Source of the DNA: Bacillota bacterium
GTDB lineage: Bacteria > Bacillota > Sulfobacillia > JAJYWN01 > JAJZPE01
Direction: 5' to 3'
Assembly: GCA_021787335.1 (NCBI GenBank)
Contig: JAJYMC010000065.1
Location: forward strand, 60,414-124,413
Length of the DNA stretch: 64,000 nucleotides
The notes under the pieces were generated by a model that was not told where the DNA came from, did not search any database, and saw only the letters and a program-made list of their open reading frames with translations. Below, piece after piece: positions 43,870-53,394 of the stretch; position 1 is the stretch's first letter, and every line of letters begins with the position of its first letter. The position numbers were made by a program, and so were the translations under genes.

Positions 43870-46161
43870 ATGCCTGAGCCGGCGCGGCCAGCGGAGGAGT
43901 CCCGGACCACAAACCATCTCCGATATGAAGTTCTCGGGGTCCTGTTCATCGCCCTGGGGCTTCTTTCTTTGTTCGCTTTAGCCAGCCCCTCCTCGGGGGC
44001 GGTCAACGGGCTGATGGCCAAAGCCCTGGACACCGTCTTCGGTGTGGGGGCTTATCTGTTCCCCGTGCTGACCTGCATCTATGGGGTCAGCCTGCTGATC
44101 GTCAAGGACAACACCATCTTCACCCGTCAGGGCATCGGGGCCATGTTCCTGGCCCTGGCCATCCTCGGCGGTTTGCACGTGAGGTACCCGGCGGGCAGCG
44201 AGTTCGTCTACGGGGTCCGCGGGTACGGCGGGGGGGTCATCGGCGGCACGGTGAGTTGGCTGCTCATGAAGGGCTTCGGAAGCCTCGGACGGGTGCTCCT
44301 GCTGGTCACCGTCGGGCTTCTGGGGCTCATCCTCGTGGCCGGGTCCGCCCTCGGCCGGGGCCTCGTCCGGGCCAAGGTCTGGGCCGTGGACTTCGGTCGC
44401 GGCCTGGTCGAGGAGGTCCGTGAGTTCTTCTTCCTGGTCGGTGATGAGGAAGAGCGGGTGGAGAAGGGAAGGCGCCGCTCCAGGCGCGACGACGCGCCCC
44501 CCGCGGCCCAGGCGGGCGCGACGGCTGAGGTGGTACCTGAATCGGAAGGCCAGGTCGAAGCGGAGAACGACGGTCCGGGCGAAGCGGCCGCCGCCCTCCG
44601 GCCGGCCCCGGCCATGGCGGGCCAGCCCAGGTCGCGCGCGGAGAACGTCCCGCCGACCATGTCGGCTCCGCCGGAAGAGCTCGTCGAGGGGAACTTCGAG
44701 CAGGTGGAGATGGCCTTGCCCATCGAGTATGAGTTGCCGGCCCTCTCCATCCTCGACCGGGTGACCCGGCGGGCCCGGTCGAACCCGCGTGAACAGACCG
44801 ATAAGGCGAAGGTCATCGAGGAGACCCTCGAGAGCTTCGGGGTCAAGGCCAAGGTCGTCAACACCAGCAGCGGGCCGGCCATCACCCGCTTCGAACTGCA
44901 GCCGGCGCCGGGGGTCAAGGTGCGCCAGATCGCCAGCCTCGAGGACGACCTGGCCCTGGCCCTGGCCGCGCAGTATGTCCGCATCCAGGCCCCCATCCCG
45001 GGGAAGGCCGCCGTCGGCATCGAGGTGCCGAACCGGGAGGTGGCCAAGGTCTTCCTCCGCGAGGTGCTGGAGACCGACGAGTTCCGCAACTCGTCCTCCA
45101 AGCTGACCATCGCCCTGGGGAAGGACATCGCCGGGCGGCCCATCATCGGCAACCTCGAGCGGATGGTCCATCTGCTCATCGCCGGGACGACCGGGTCCGG
45201 CAAGAGCGTCTGCATCAACACCATCATCGCCAGCCTGCTCTTCAAGGCCCGCCCGGACGAGGTCAAGTTCCTGATGATCGACCCGAAGGTGGTCGAGCTG
45301 TCCATCTTCTCGGGAATCCCGCACCTCCTGGCCCCGGTGGTGACCGACCCGAAGAAGGCCGCCGCCGCGCTGAACTGGGTGGTCCGGGAGATGGAACGAC
45401 GGTACGAGCTGTTCGCCGCTTCGGGCAGCAGCGTGCGGGACATCAACCGCTATGACCGGCTGGTCGAGGAGCGGGGGGACGGGAGCCAACCAAGGCTGCC
45501 CTATATCGTCGTCATCATCGACGAGTTGTCTGACCTGATGGTGGTCGCCCCTCGGGAGGTCGAGGAGGCCATCTTCCGTCTGGCCCAGATGGCCAGGGCG
45601 GCCGGCATTCACCTCATCGTGGCCACCCAGCGGCCGTCGGTGGATGTCATCACCGGCGTGATCAAGGCCAACATCCCTTCGCGTGTCGCCTTCGCCGTCT
45701 CGTCGCAGGTGGATTCACGGACCATCCTCGACGAGGGCGGGGCGGAGAAGCTCCTCGGCCGCGGGGACATGCTGTACCTGCCGGTCGGGCAGGGGCGCGC
45801 GGTGCGCGCGCAGGGCGCCCTGATCGAGGACAAGGAGGTCGAGGCCCTCGTCGGCTTCGCCAAGGGGCAGGCCGAACCGCGTTTCGAGGATGGCGTCCTG
45901 GCCGTGCCGGTCGAGACCGAGGGCGAGCCGGTCTTCGAGGAGGACCCCCTCTTCAAGGACGCCGTCCGGCTCATCGTCGAGAGCGGGGTGGCTTCGATCT
46001 CCATGGTCCAGCGCCGCTTCCGGGTCGGCTACAGCCGGGCCGCGCGGCTCATCGACCAGATGGAGCAGCGGGGCATCGTCGGCCGGTTCGAGGGGTCGAA
46101 ACCGCGCGAGGTGCTGATCACCCCGGACCAGATGCGACGGCTGTTCGAGAGCGAGAAGTGA
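43870..46161 (+). CDS. ftsK: DNA translocase FtsK/SpoIIIE
   Basis: This membrane-anchored motor pumps chromosomal DNA through the division or sporulation septum. Residues about 15-170 hold four membrane segments; about 190-280 is a charged linker; from about 285 the alpha and RecA-like motor domains follow. Walker A is GTTGSGKSV (about 440) and Walker B is VVIIDELSDLM (about 550). The C-terminal winged-helix gamma domain (about 700-763, SISMVQRRFRVGYSRAARLID) reads KOPS/SRS-like signals. Length (763) matches SpoIIIE. Adjacent tepA and ylzJ support the sporulation assignment. Confidence 0.96.
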   Translation: MPEPARPAEESRTTNHLRYEVLGVLFIALGLLSLFALASPSSGAVNGLMAKALDTVFGVGAYLFPVLTCIYGVSLLIVKDNTIFTRQGIGAMFLALAILGGLHVRYPAGSEFVYGVRGYGGGVIGGTVSWLLMKGFGSLGRVLLLVTVGLLGLILVAGSALGRGLVRAKVWAVDFGRGLVEEVREFFFLVGDEEERVEKGRRRSRRDDAPPAAQAGATAEVVPESEGQVEAENDGPGEAAAALRPAPAMAGQPRSRAENVPPTMSAPPEELVEGNFEQVEMALPIEYELPALSILDRVTRRARSNPREQTDKAKVIEETLESFGVKAKVVNTSSGPAITRFELQPAPGVKVRQIASLEDDLALALAAQYVRIQAPIPGKAAVGIEVPNREVAKVFLREVLETDEFRNSSSKLTIALGKDIAGRPIIGNLERMVHLLIAGTTGSGKSVCINTIIASLLFKARPDEVKFLMIDPKVVELSIFSGIPHLLAPVVTDPKKAAAALNWVVREMERRYELFAASGSSVRDINRYDRLVEERGDGSQPRLPYIVVIIDELSDLMVVAPREVEEAIFRLAQMARAAGIHLIVATQRPSVDVITGVIKANIPSRVAFAVSSQVDSRTILDEGGAEKLLGRGDMLYLPVGQGRAVRAQGALIEDKEVEALVGFAKGQAEPRFEDGVLAVPVETEGEPVFEEDPLFKDAVRLIVESGVASISMVQRRFRVGYSRAARLIDQMEQRGIVGRFEGSKPREVLITPDQMRRLFESEK

Positions 46162-46178
46162 ACATCTGAGGAAGATTA

Positions 46179-46219
46179 AGAGGCGGGGCGCCGGCGACCC
46201 GCCTCTTCGTTCGTCTTTA
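46179..46219 (+). terminator. Bidirectional terminator between ftsK and the DUF2512 gene
   Basis: AGAGGCGGG (46179-46187) pairs with CCCGCCTCT (46198-46206), then TCGTTCGTCTTT. It lies between convergent genes and can serve both. Confidence 0.75.
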
Positions 46220-46244
46220 AGCGGCAGACGGCGATGGGCTCGAC

Positions 46245-46604
46245 CTAGGGCTGCTTGGTCTGGACGACGTTCGCCCGCTGCAGCCAGGTGTGGAAGAAGA
46301 ACTCGCCGACGCCGATGATGACGGCGGTAACGGCGGCCGCGGTGAAGCTGATGGTCAGGGTCCCGACGACGAACTGGGCGGCCCAGAGGGTCAGGAAGGC
46401 CAGGACAGCGTTGACGACGGTGGCCGCCCAGTTGCCGAAGTTCGGCAGGACGAGCAGGTCACCAAGGATGTAGGCGATGACGGTGAGGGCGACGGCCAGC
46501 CCGATGGCCTGGACCGCGGTGACATTGGCCAGGAAGGGCAGGGCGATCAGGCAGACCAGACCGATCATCAGGAACTTGATCACCAGGGCGGTGAGGTGGC
46601 GCAT
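46245..46604 (-). CDS. DUF2512 family membrane protein (YndM-like)
   Basis: A 119-residue protein with four predicted membrane helices (LTALVIKFLMIGLVCLIALPFL, LAVALTVIAYILGDLLVLP, WAATVVNAVLAFLTLWAAQFVV, FTAAAVTAVIIGVGEFFFHTWL). The GDLLVLPNFGN region is typical of the DUF2512/YndM family of spore-formers. The function is unknown. The start at 46604 has GGGGGAG upstream on the minus strand, inside the end of the DUF1540 gene four bases away, so the two form an operon. Confidence 0.82.
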   Translation of the reverse strand: MRHLTALVIKFLMIGLVCLIALPFLANVTAVQAIGLAVALTVIAYILGDLLVLPNFGNWAATVVNAVLAFLTLWAAQFVVGTLTISFTAAAVTAVIIGVGEFFFHTWLQRANVVQTKQP

Positions 46605-46608
46605 GGGA

Positions 46609-46983
46609 TCAACTCCCCCTCTCGAAGGTCGAGCAGTCGGTCTCTTCGCAGGTATTGGCGGAACTGCCGAAGACCTCGATGGAATCGGCCTCGCAGCGGT
46701 CGCCGGAGGCCCAGTAGGCACACTCGTGGACGGTGCACGTCACCGAGGGCGTGATCTGGTGGCCCTCTTGGAAGGGCTCGCGGACCATGCCGCCCCAATT
46801 CACGTTATCCAGCCCGCCGACCATGTTGGCGACACTGCTCCGAAGCTCGAAGGTCTTGCATTTGGTGTCCTCGGAGGTCTTGGCCTCTTCGTCGAGGATA
46901 TCGATGTTGCCCGCACCGCAGGCATCATCGGGCAACCAGTGGACGCAGGTGTCGACGGAGCACTTCACGACAGGGTTGGTCAT
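46609..46983 (-). CDS. Tandem DUF1540 cysteine-rich protein
   Basis: A 124-residue protein made of two DUF1540 units. Each begins C-x4-C-x8-C and ends with Cys in a (K/D)CxTF motif: VKCSVDTCVHW to TKCKTFEL, and VTCTVHECAYW to TDCSTFER. The second unit has one extra Cys. Spacing suggests metal binding, not demonstrated. DUF1540 proteins are common in spore-forming Bacillota and small. Start 46983 gives MTNPVVKC; the frame stays open 5' but that stretch crosses the divergent intergenic region. Confidence 0.85.
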   Translation of the reverse strand: MTNPVVKCSVDTCVHWLPDDACGAGNIDILDEEAKTSEDTKCKTFELRSSVANMVGGLDNVNWGGMVREPFQEGHQITPSVTCTVHECAYWASGDRCEADSIEVFGSSANTCEETDCSTFERGS

Positions 46984-47125
46984 CTCGGGCAATCCCGCCT
47001 TTCTCTGGCTTCTGGTCCTTATTCTGGCCGCGTGGAGCGGCCCGTATGCGGCGCCGCGGGCGCGCCGAAGGCAGGAAGCCGGGGCGCGACGGCGTATTCT
47101 AACCGCTGACGGAAGGAGCGCGACG

Positions 47126-48562
47126 ATGCCCTCTCGACATCCATCCTGGCTCAACCACGCGCCCTTTGACGCGGCCATCGTCGGGGCCGGCGTCGTCGGC
47201 GCCTTGACCGCCCGAGCCCTCACCCGGGTGGGCTTGAGGGTCATTCTCGTGGAGGCCGGCGCCGACCCGGCCGGGGCGACCAAGGCCAACAGCGGCATCG
47301 TCCACCCCGGGTACGACCCGGAGCGCGGGACGCTCAAGGCGGCCCTCGGATTGGCGGGGGCCCGCGCTTTTGAAGTCACGGCGGCCGCCCTTGGCGTGCC
47401 GTTCCGGCGGACCGGCTCGTTGATGCTGGCCTTCGACGAGAGCGAAGGTCAGACGCTCCGGCATTATCTCGCCCAAGGCCGCGGCCGGGGGCTGAGGGGC
47501 CTCCGGCTGTTGGACCGCGAGGAGGTCCTTACCCGGGAGCCGGCCGTCAATCCGGCGGTCTTGGCCGCCCTCTACTCGCCCGACACGGCCGTCACTTCAC
47601 CCTTCGAACTGGCGGTGGCGGCCGTCCAGGGGGCCATCGCCGGCGGGGCCGAAGCCTGGCGGGAGGCCGAGGTGACCGGCGTCGAGCGGGGCGCCGCGGG
47701 GTTCACCATCGGGACGAGCCGCGGACAGGTCCGCGCCCGCCGTCTGGTGAACGCCGCCGGGCTGGGCGCGAAGCGAGTCGCCGGCCTGGCCGGCCATCAG
47801 GGTCTCGATGTCCGTGGCCGGGTCGGCGAATACCTGCTCCTCGACCGGGATGTCGAGGAGCTGGTGAAGATGGTCCTTTATCCGGTGCCCAGCCCGTTCT
47901 CGAAAGGCATCCTGGTGGTGCCGACGGTGCACGGGAACGTCCTCCTCGGCCCCAACGCCGAGAACCTCGCCGACGCCGATGCGCGAGCCAACGCCGTCAC
48001 CAGGCAGGGGTTGGCCGAAGTCGCCGAGGGGGCCAGGCGGTTGGTCCCGGGATTGCCCATCGATCGGGTCATCGCGACCTTCTCCGGGACGCGGGCGGTG
48101 GCCGGGGGCGACTTCGTCATCGAACCGTCGGAACAGGTGCCGGGACTCATCAACGTGGTGGGGATCGCCTCGCCGGGGCTGACCGCGTCGCCGGCCATCG
48201 CCGGCCACGTGACCCGGCTGCTCTCCGGCCGGACGCCCCCGCCTGAGGAGCCCGCAACCGGGGCGACGGCGCTTTCCGAGTCTCCCCGCCGCACGCCGGG
48301 GGGCGGCCGGATCGTCTGCCGTTGCGAAGGCGTGACCGAAGCCGAGGTCATCGCGGCCATTCGCGGGCCGTTCGGAGCGACGACCCTCGACGGGGTCAAG
48401 CAGAGGACCAGAGCCGGGATGGGCCGCTGTCAGGGGTCCTTCTGCGGCCCGCGGGTAGTCGAGATCATGGCCAGGGAACTGGGTGAGCCGGTGTCCCGGG
48501 TGACCAAGGCCGGGGCTGGGAGTGAACTGTTCTCGGGACGGACGAAGGAGGCTGGACCATGA
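47126..48562 (+). CDS. FAD-dependent glycerol-3-phosphate dehydrogenase-like protein with BFD Fe-S domain
   Basis: The 478-residue protein starts with an FAD Rossmann motif (IVGAGVVGALTARAL, residues about 18-32) and a DAO-type oxidoreductase domain. It ends with a BFD-like [2Fe-2S] domain whose four Cys lie in CRCEG (about 398) and CQGSFC. This is the build of GlpA-like anaerobic glycerol-3-phosphate dehydrogenases and of LhgO-type enzymes. The operon with a lipase and glycerol kinase favours glycerol 3-phosphate as substrate (inference). No GlpB/GlpC partner is adjacent. ATG at 47126 follows GGAAGGAG. Confidence 0.85.
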   Translation: MPSRHPSWLNHAPFDAAIVGAGVVGALTARALTRVGLRVILVEAGADPAGATKANSGIVHPGYDPERGTLKAALGLAGARAFEVTAAALGVPFRRTGSLMLAFDESEGQTLRHYLAQGRGRGLRGLRLLDREEVLTREPAVNPAVLAALYSPDTAVTSPFELAVAAVQGAIAGGAEAWREAEVTGVERGAAGFTIGTSRGQVRARRLVNAAGLGAKRVAGLAGHQGLDVRGRVGEYLLLDRDVEELVKMVLYPVPSPFSKGILVVPTVHGNVLLGPNAENLADADARANAVTRQGLAEVAEGARRLVPGLPIDRVIATFSGTRAVAGGDFVIEPSEQVPGLINVVGIASPGLTASPAIAGHVTRLLSGRTPPPEEPATGATALSESPRRTPGGGRIVCRCEGVTEAEVIAAIRGPFGATTLDGVKQRTRAGMGRCQGSFCGPRVVEIMARELGEPVSRVTKAGAGSELFSGRTKEAGP

Positions 48563-49428
48563 GCGACAAGGTGTATCGGGAGACCGAGGGCCACTTATCG
48601 GGCAAGGGCGGGGCAGACCTTTTCTACCGGAGCGTCAGACCGCCGGAGGGAGGCCCGGGACCGCGGGCGGTGTTGGCCGTCGCCCACGGGGCGGGGGAGC
48701 ACTCCGGCCGCTACGTGGGCTTCGCCCGGCGATTCGCCGACCGCGGGCTGGCCGTCTACGCCCTCGACTTCCGGGGGCTGGGCCAATCCTCCGGGAGACG
48801 TGGGCACGTCGGGTCATTCAACGAGTATCTCGATGACTACGACGCCCTCGTCGAGTTGGCGCGCCGGGAGAACCCGGGGCTGCCGGTGGCGGCCTACGGG
48901 CACAGCATGGGCGGGCTCATCGTCCTCTTCCATGGGGTGACGGGCCGCCCCGGACCAATGGCGTATATCGCCTCGGCGCCGGCCCTCGCCCTGAGCTTCA
49001 GGGTGCCCCCGGCCAAGTTAGCCCTGGCCCGGGTGGCCGGGAAGCTGATGCCGACGTTCTCCCAGCAGAACGAGATCAGCCCAGGGGCGCTCTCCCGAAA
49101 CCCTGAGATCGGGCGGGCCTACGTGGCCGACCCGCTGGTCTGCAGGGTGGTCAGCGCCGGCTTCTTCCTTGCCTTCACGGCGACCATGGAAGCGACCATG
49201 GCCGGAGCCGGCCGGTTCGCCCGGCCGCTGCTCATCCTCCAGGGCACCGCCGACAAATTGGTCGACCCGGCGGCCTCCCGGTCGTTCTTCGAGCGAGCCG
49301 GTTCGACCGACAAGACCTTCCGGTCCTACGAAGGCTTCTATCACGAGCTCCACAACGAGGATGAGCGGGAGACGGCCCTCGGCGACGTCGACCGGTGGCT
49401 GGCGGAGAGGATCGGGGAGAAGGGGTAG
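48559..49428 (+). CDS. Monoacylglycerol-lipase-like alpha/beta hydrolase
   Basis: The 289-residue protein is a Hydrolase_4-type lysophospholipase/monoacylglycerol lipase. [45 protein letters not shown] is the oxyanion and core region. GHSMGG holds the Ser nucleophile (about residue 116), GTADKLVD the Asp, and FYHELHNE the His. No signal peptide is seen, so it acts on internalised substrate. It overlaps the dehydrogenase by ATGA and is followed directly by glycerol kinase; release of glycerol from mono- or lysolipids is the simplest inferred role. Confidence 0.87.
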   Translation: MSDKVYRETEGHLSGKGGADLFYRSVRPPEGGPGPRAVLAVAHGAGEHSGRYVGFARRFADRGLAVYALDFRGLGQSSGRRGHVGSFNEYLDDYDALVELARRENPGLPVAAYGHSMGGLIVLFHGVTGRPGPMAYIASAPALALSFRVPPAKLALARVAGKLMPTFSQQNEISPGALSRNPEIGRAYVADPLVCRVVSAGFFLAFTATMEATMAGAGRFARPLLILQGTADKLVDPAASRSFFERAGSTDKTFRSYEGFYHELHNEDERETALGDVDRWLAERIGEKG

Positions 49429-50948
49429 TGACCTTGGCCGCAAACCTTTTGATGGCGCTGGACCAGGGGACGACCAGCAGCCGGGCGATGATTTTCGACC
49501 CGGACGGCGCCGTCCGGTCCATCGCCCAGCGGGAGTTCACGCAGCACTATCCGCAACCGGGCTGGGTCGAGCACGACGCCGCGGAGATCTGGGCGACGCA
49601 ACTCGACGTGGCCCGCCGAGCCCTGGCCGAAGCCGGCCTGTCGGCCGGGGACCTGGCGGCGGTGGGCCTGACCAACCAGCGCGAGACGACGGTCGTCTGG
49701 GACCGGCTGACCGGGCGCCCGCTGGCCCCGGGCATCGTCTGGCAATGCCGGCGGACGGCGGCGATGTGCGAGGACTTGCGGCGCCAAGGTCTCGAGGATG
49801 AGGTCAAGCGGCGCACCGGGCTGGTCATCGACGCCTACTTCTCCGGCACCAAACTGGCCTGGTTGCTCGACAAAGTCCCGGGACTGAGGGAGCGGGCCGA
49901 ACGCGGCGAGGCCCTCTTCGGGACCATCGACAGCTGGCTCATCTGGAACCTGACCGGCGGTCCCGACGGCGGGCGGCATCTGACGGACTACTCCAACGCC
50001 TCCCGGACGATGCTCTTCAACATCCACGACCTCGCCTGGGACAGGTTCATCCTTGAGCGGCTCGGCATCCCTGAGGCGATGCTCCCGGAGGCGCGACCGT
50101 CAGCCGGCGACTTCGGGCTGACCGCCAAGGGGCTCCTGGGCGGCCGCGTGCTTCTCGCCGGGGTGGCCGGCGACCAGCAGGCCGCGCTCTTCGGCCAGGG
50201 CTGCTTCTCCCCGGGCCTGGCCAAGAACACGTACGGGACGGGGTGTTTCCTCCTCCTCAACACCGGGGCGGAGGCCGTGCCGTCCAAGTCCGGGCTCTTG
50301 ACCACGATCGCCTGGGGCCTGCCGGGGGGCGTCACCTACGCCCTCGAGGGAAGCGTCTTCATCGCCGGGGCGGCCGTCCAGTGGCTGCGCGACGGCCTCG
50401 GCATCATCGCCTCGGCCGGCGAGACCGAGGCCCTGGCGCGTTCGGTCCCGGATGCGGGCGGCGTCTACTTCGTCCCGGCCTTCGTCGGCCTTGGCGCTCC
50501 ATACTGGGACATGCACGCCAGGGGGGCGCTCCTCGGGCTCACCCGCGGGACCACCCGGCCCCACCTGGTCCGGGCGGCCCTGGAGGCCATCGCCTATCAG
50601 ACCCGCGACCTCCTCGAGGCCATGAGCGCAGACTCAGGTGTCGTCCCGTCTTCCCTGCGGGTCGATGGCGGGGCCGCCAGGAACGACTTCCTCCTGCAGT
50701 TCCAGGCGGACCTCCTGGGGGTCACCGTGGAACGACCCGCGGTCACCGAGACCACCGCCTTCGGCGCCGCATGTCTGGCCGGTCTGGGCGTCGGACTGTA
50801 CCATGACCTGGAGCACCTGGCCGGGCGGCGGCGGGTCGAGCGGCGCTTCGCCGCGACCGGCTCGCGGCAGCAGCCGGACCGGCTCTACCGAGCGTGGCAG
50901 GCGGCCGTGCGGGCGACGCGCGGGTTCCGGCCGGAGGTGGCCGAATGA
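49428..50948 (+). CDS. glpK: Glycerol kinase
   Basis: GlpK phosphorylates glycerol to sn-glycerol 3-phosphate. [17 protein letters not shown] is the FGGY-family phosphate loop, followed by [43 protein letters not shown], and the C-terminal ATP motif region [22 protein letters not shown]. Length (506) is usual. The GTG at 49428 shares a base with the lipase stop codon (TAGTG) and has AGAAGGGG upstream. It completes a three-gene glycerolipid unit. Confidence 0.96.
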   Translation: MTLAANLLMALDQGTTSSRAMIFDPDGAVRSIAQREFTQHYPQPGWVEHDAAEIWATQLDVARRALAEAGLSAGDLAAVGLTNQRETTVVWDRLTGRPLAPGIVWQCRRTAAMCEDLRRQGLEDEVKRRTGLVIDAYFSGTKLAWLLDKVPGLRERAERGEALFGTIDSWLIWNLTGGPDGGRHLTDYSNASRTMLFNIHDLAWDRFILERLGIPEAMLPEARPSAGDFGLTAKGLLGGRVLLAGVAGDQQAALFGQGCFSPGLAKNTYGTGCFLLLNTGAEAVPSKSGLLTTIAWGLPGGVTYALEGSVFIAGAAVQWLRDGLGIIASAGETEALARSVPDAGGVYFVPAFVGLGAPYWDMHARGALLGLTRGTTRPHLVRAALEAIAYQTRDLLEAMSADSGVVPSSLRVDGGAARNDFLLQFQADLLGVTVERPAVTETTAFGAACLAGLGVGLYHDLEHLAGRRRVERRFAATGSRQQPDRLYRAWQAAVRATRGFRPEVAE

Positions 50949-51106
50949 ACTCACCGGGCATCACCGTCACGCCCGCGGTCACGCGCCGCGACCGCAAGGC
51001 GTTCATCGAGCTGCCGTTCGACCTCTATCCCTACCGGATCTACCGCAAGCCATTCGGCGCCGCTCGAGCGGAGGGCGCCCAAAACTCTGGAGGCCATGAT
51101 GCCTGA
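50945..51106 (+). pseudogene. Collapsed remnant of a GNAT-type acetyltransferase
   Basis: This 53-codon frame overlaps the glpK stop (ATGA). Its first 25 residues (ITVTPAVTRRDRKAFIELPF) look like the start of a GNAT-type protein family normally about 370 residues long, in which LPF-x-LY is followed by more conserved sequence. Here YRIYRKPF follows at once, which resembles the C-terminal end of such proteins. An internal deletion joining both ends would explain it. The remaining residues run into the Shine-Dalgarno of the next gene. The family call is from memory of the pattern. Confidence 0.5.
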
Positions 51107-52517
51107 GAAGACAGTCATCGAGTTCATCGAGAAAGCACGGGAGGAGCTGACCGAGGCGGCCCGCCAGATCTTTAGCCTGGCCGAGGTCGGGCTGAAGGAG
51201 ACGAAGTCGGCCGAGGTCCTTATCGAGATCTGCCGTCGCCACGGCTTCACCGTCGAGGAGGGCGTGGCCGGGATGCCGACCGCCTTCGTCGCCAGCTATG
51301 GCTCCGGGCACCCGGTCATCGGTCTGCTGGGCGAGTACGACGCCCTGCCGGGCCTGTCCCAGAAGCCGGTGCCGGTGAAAGAGCCGCTGGAGCCGGGCCG
51401 CCCGGGTCACGGCTGCGGCCACAACCTATTGGGCGTGGGGGCCCTGGGGGCGGCCATCGCCGTGAAGGATGCCATGGCTCGGCACCGGCTGCCGGGGACG
51501 GTCAAGCTGTTCGGGTGCCCCGCGGAAGAGACCCTCGTCGGCAAGGTCTTCATGGTCCGCGACGGCCTCTTCAAGGACGTCGACGCCGCCATCACCTGGC
51601 ATCCCGGATCGACCAACTCGCTCTGGGCCGGCAGTGCCCTGGCGATGAACTCGGCCAAATTCACCTTCCACGGCCGGTCGTCGCACGCCGCCGGCGACCC
51701 GCAGTCGGGCCGCAGCGCCCTGGACGCCGTCGAGCTGATGAACATCGGCGCCAACTACCTCCGGGAGCACATCATCCAGGATGCCCGGCTGCATTACGTC
51801 ATCACCAAGGGGGGCGGTGAGCCGAACATCGTCCCGCCTGTCGCCGAGTCCTGGTACTATGTCCGGGCCCCCAAGCGGAAACAGGTCGAGGAGATCTTCG
51901 AGCGCCTGAAGAAGATCGCCGACGGGGCCTCTCTGATGACCGAGACGACCTACGACATCGAGTTCCTGACCGGTTGCTACAACACCCTCCACAATGACGT
52001 CATCGGCGACCTCCTCTTCGAGCGGTTGACCGAGGTCGGGGCGCCGCCCTTCGACCCCGCCGACCAGGAGTTCGCCCGGGCGATGGTGGCCAGCTATCCG
52101 GCCGGGCAGATGGAGGGCACCTACGAGTGGTACCGCGAGCGCGGCCAGAACATGGACGGCAAGGTCCTCCACGACGGGGTCATGCCGCCGCTCGACAAGG
52201 GCAAGGTCTCGTCCGGTTCGACCGACGTCGGTGACGTCAGTTTCGTGACCCCGACGGCCCAGTTGACCACGGCCTGCGTGCCCCTGGGCGCGCCGGGGCA
52301 TTCCTGGCAGGTGACGGCGGCCTCCGGGGCCCCGTTGGGCTTCAAGGGGATGCTCGTCGCCGCCAAGGTCATGGGACTGGCCACCCTGGACCTCTTGTCC
52401 AAGCCGGAGACGTTGGCCAAGGCCCGCCAGGAGTTCCAGGCGGCGACCAAGGACAGTCCGTACGTCTCGCCGCTCCCGCCGGGCCTGAAGGCGCCCCTGC
52501 ACCAGCTGGACCACTGA
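51099..52517 (+). CDS. M20 family amidohydrolase (AbgB-like)
   Basis: A 472-residue M20/AbgB-type metallo-amidohydrolase. The dinuclear metal site motifs are GLLGEYDALPG, HGCGHNLLG (His and Asp/His ligands), CPAEE, and TWHPG. The dimerisation insert starts FHGRSSHAAGDPQSGRSALDAVELM. A late STDVGDVS with SWQVTAASG closes the site. AbgB cleaves p-aminobenzoyl-glutamate; related enzymes act on indole-acetyl or other amide conjugates, so the substrate is open. The second of two adjacent ATG codons (51099) is best spaced from TGGAGG. A GAAA-loop hairpin follows. Confidence 0.88.
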   Translation: MPEKTVIEFIEKAREELTEAARQIFSLAEVGLKETKSAEVLIEICRRHGFTVEEGVAGMPTAFVASYGSGHPVIGLLGEYDALPGLSQKPVPVKEPLEPGRPGHGCGHNLLGVGALGAAIAVKDAMARHRLPGTVKLFGCPAEETLVGKVFMVRDGLFKDVDAAITWHPGSTNSLWAGSALAMNSAKFTFHGRSSHAAGDPQSGRSALDAVELMNIGANYLREHIIQDARLHYVITKGGGEPNIVPPVAESWYYVRAPKRKQVEEIFERLKKIADGASLMTETTYDIEFLTGCYNTLHNDVIGDLLFERLTEVGAPPFDPADQEFARAMVASYPAGQMEGTYEWYRERGQNMDGKVLHDGVMPPLDKGKVSSGSTDVGDVSFVTPTAQLTTACVPLGAPGHSWQVTAASGAPLGFKGMLVAAKVMGLATLDLLSKPETLAKARQEFQAATKDSPYVSPLPPGLKAPLHQLDH

Positions 52518-52561
52518 GCGGACGGTGCTGGTCGCCGGCCGCGCGAGCGCTTCTGGGGGGA

Positions 52562-52587
52562 AGGCCGCCGGGGAAACCCGGCGGCCT
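52562..52587 (+). terminator. GNRA-loop hairpin after the amidohydrolase gene
   Basis: An 11-bp perfect stem (AGGCCGCCGGG with CCCGGCGGCCT) closes on GAAA. Only CTCTC follows, so it may be a weak terminator or a 3'-end stabiliser. Confidence 0.5.
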
Positions 52588-52616
52588 CTCGCCCGAGGTC
52601 GAAAGGGGTTTCCGCG

Positions 52617-53288
52617 ATGAGCATCGGGAGTCTGTTCATAACCGCTTTCATCGTCGGACTGTCAGGCGCACTCATGCCCGGACCGCTCCTGACGGTCGTC
52701 GTCGGCCAGGTCGCCGGGCGTGGCTTTTGGGCCGGGCCGCGGGCGGTTGCCGGCCATGGCCTGCTCGAGGTCATGGTGGTGGTCGCCCTCGCCTTCGGAT
52801 TCGGTCGCTATCTGGCCCAGCCCTCGGTCACCGGCGTCATCGGCGTGGCCGGCGGGTTGGTCCTCATCTGGTTGGCCTGGCAGAGCGGACGGAGCGCCGC
52901 GGAAGTGGCCCGCGGACTGGCCGACCTCGGCGGAGCGCAGTCGGCTCCCGGGGCGGGGGCCGGTCGGCTTCGCGGGTTGCCAGAGCCGTTCCTGGCCGGG
53001 TTGGCGGCCAGCGCGGGGAACCCTTACTGGGTTCTCTGGTGGGCGACGGTGGGCGCCGAGTATGTCACTCTGGCCTTGGCCGGCGGGGTGGCCGCCGTCG
53101 CCGCCTTCTATGCCGGGCACATCTTGTCTGACCTGGTCTGGTACGTCGCCGTGTCCGGGACCATCGTCGGGGGACGCCGGCTCTTCGGTCCGGGGACCTT
53201 CCGGGCGGTCCTCGTCGCCTGCGGTGTGTTCCTCGCCGGACTGGGGGTCTACTTCGTCTTTTCCGGGGCGCGTCTCCTCGTCAGGTGA
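52617..53288 (+). CDS. LysE family exporter
   Basis: The 223-residue protein has six predicted membrane segments and the LysE/RhtB start FITAFIVGLSGALMPGPLLTVVVGQ with the conserved Gly-Pro. A second typical region is LAASAGNPYWVLWWATVG. LysE proteins export amino acids such as lysine, arginine or threonine; the substrate cannot be inferred. The neighbouring amidohydrolase releases an amino acid in related systems, so export of a product is possible (inference). ATG with AAAGGGG upstream. Confidence 0.88.
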   Translation: MSIGSLFITAFIVGLSGALMPGPLLTVVVGQVAGRGFWAGPRAVAGHGLLEVMVVVALAFGFGRYLAQPSVTGVIGVAGGLVLIWLAWQSGRSAAEVARGLADLGGAQSAPGAGAGRLRGLPEPFLAGLAASAGNPYWVLWWATVGAEYVTLALAGGVAAVAAFYAGHILSDLVWYVAVSGTIVGGRRLFGPGTFRAVLVACGVFLAGLGVYFVFSGARLLVR

Positions 53289-53394
53289 TCCGCCGAGGGG
53301 CCAAGAAATACTGGCTAAGCAGGACATTTGGCCGCTAACAGCCAATCATCCAGGGGAGACCGTGAGACAATCCAGTCCAGGAGGCTGGTCCCGG

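Noticed and set aside
46733-47125. N-terminal extension of the FAD dehydrogenase
   Set aside because: The open frame runs antisense through the DUF1540 gene. The FAD-binding motif follows the ATG at 47126 at the usual distance.
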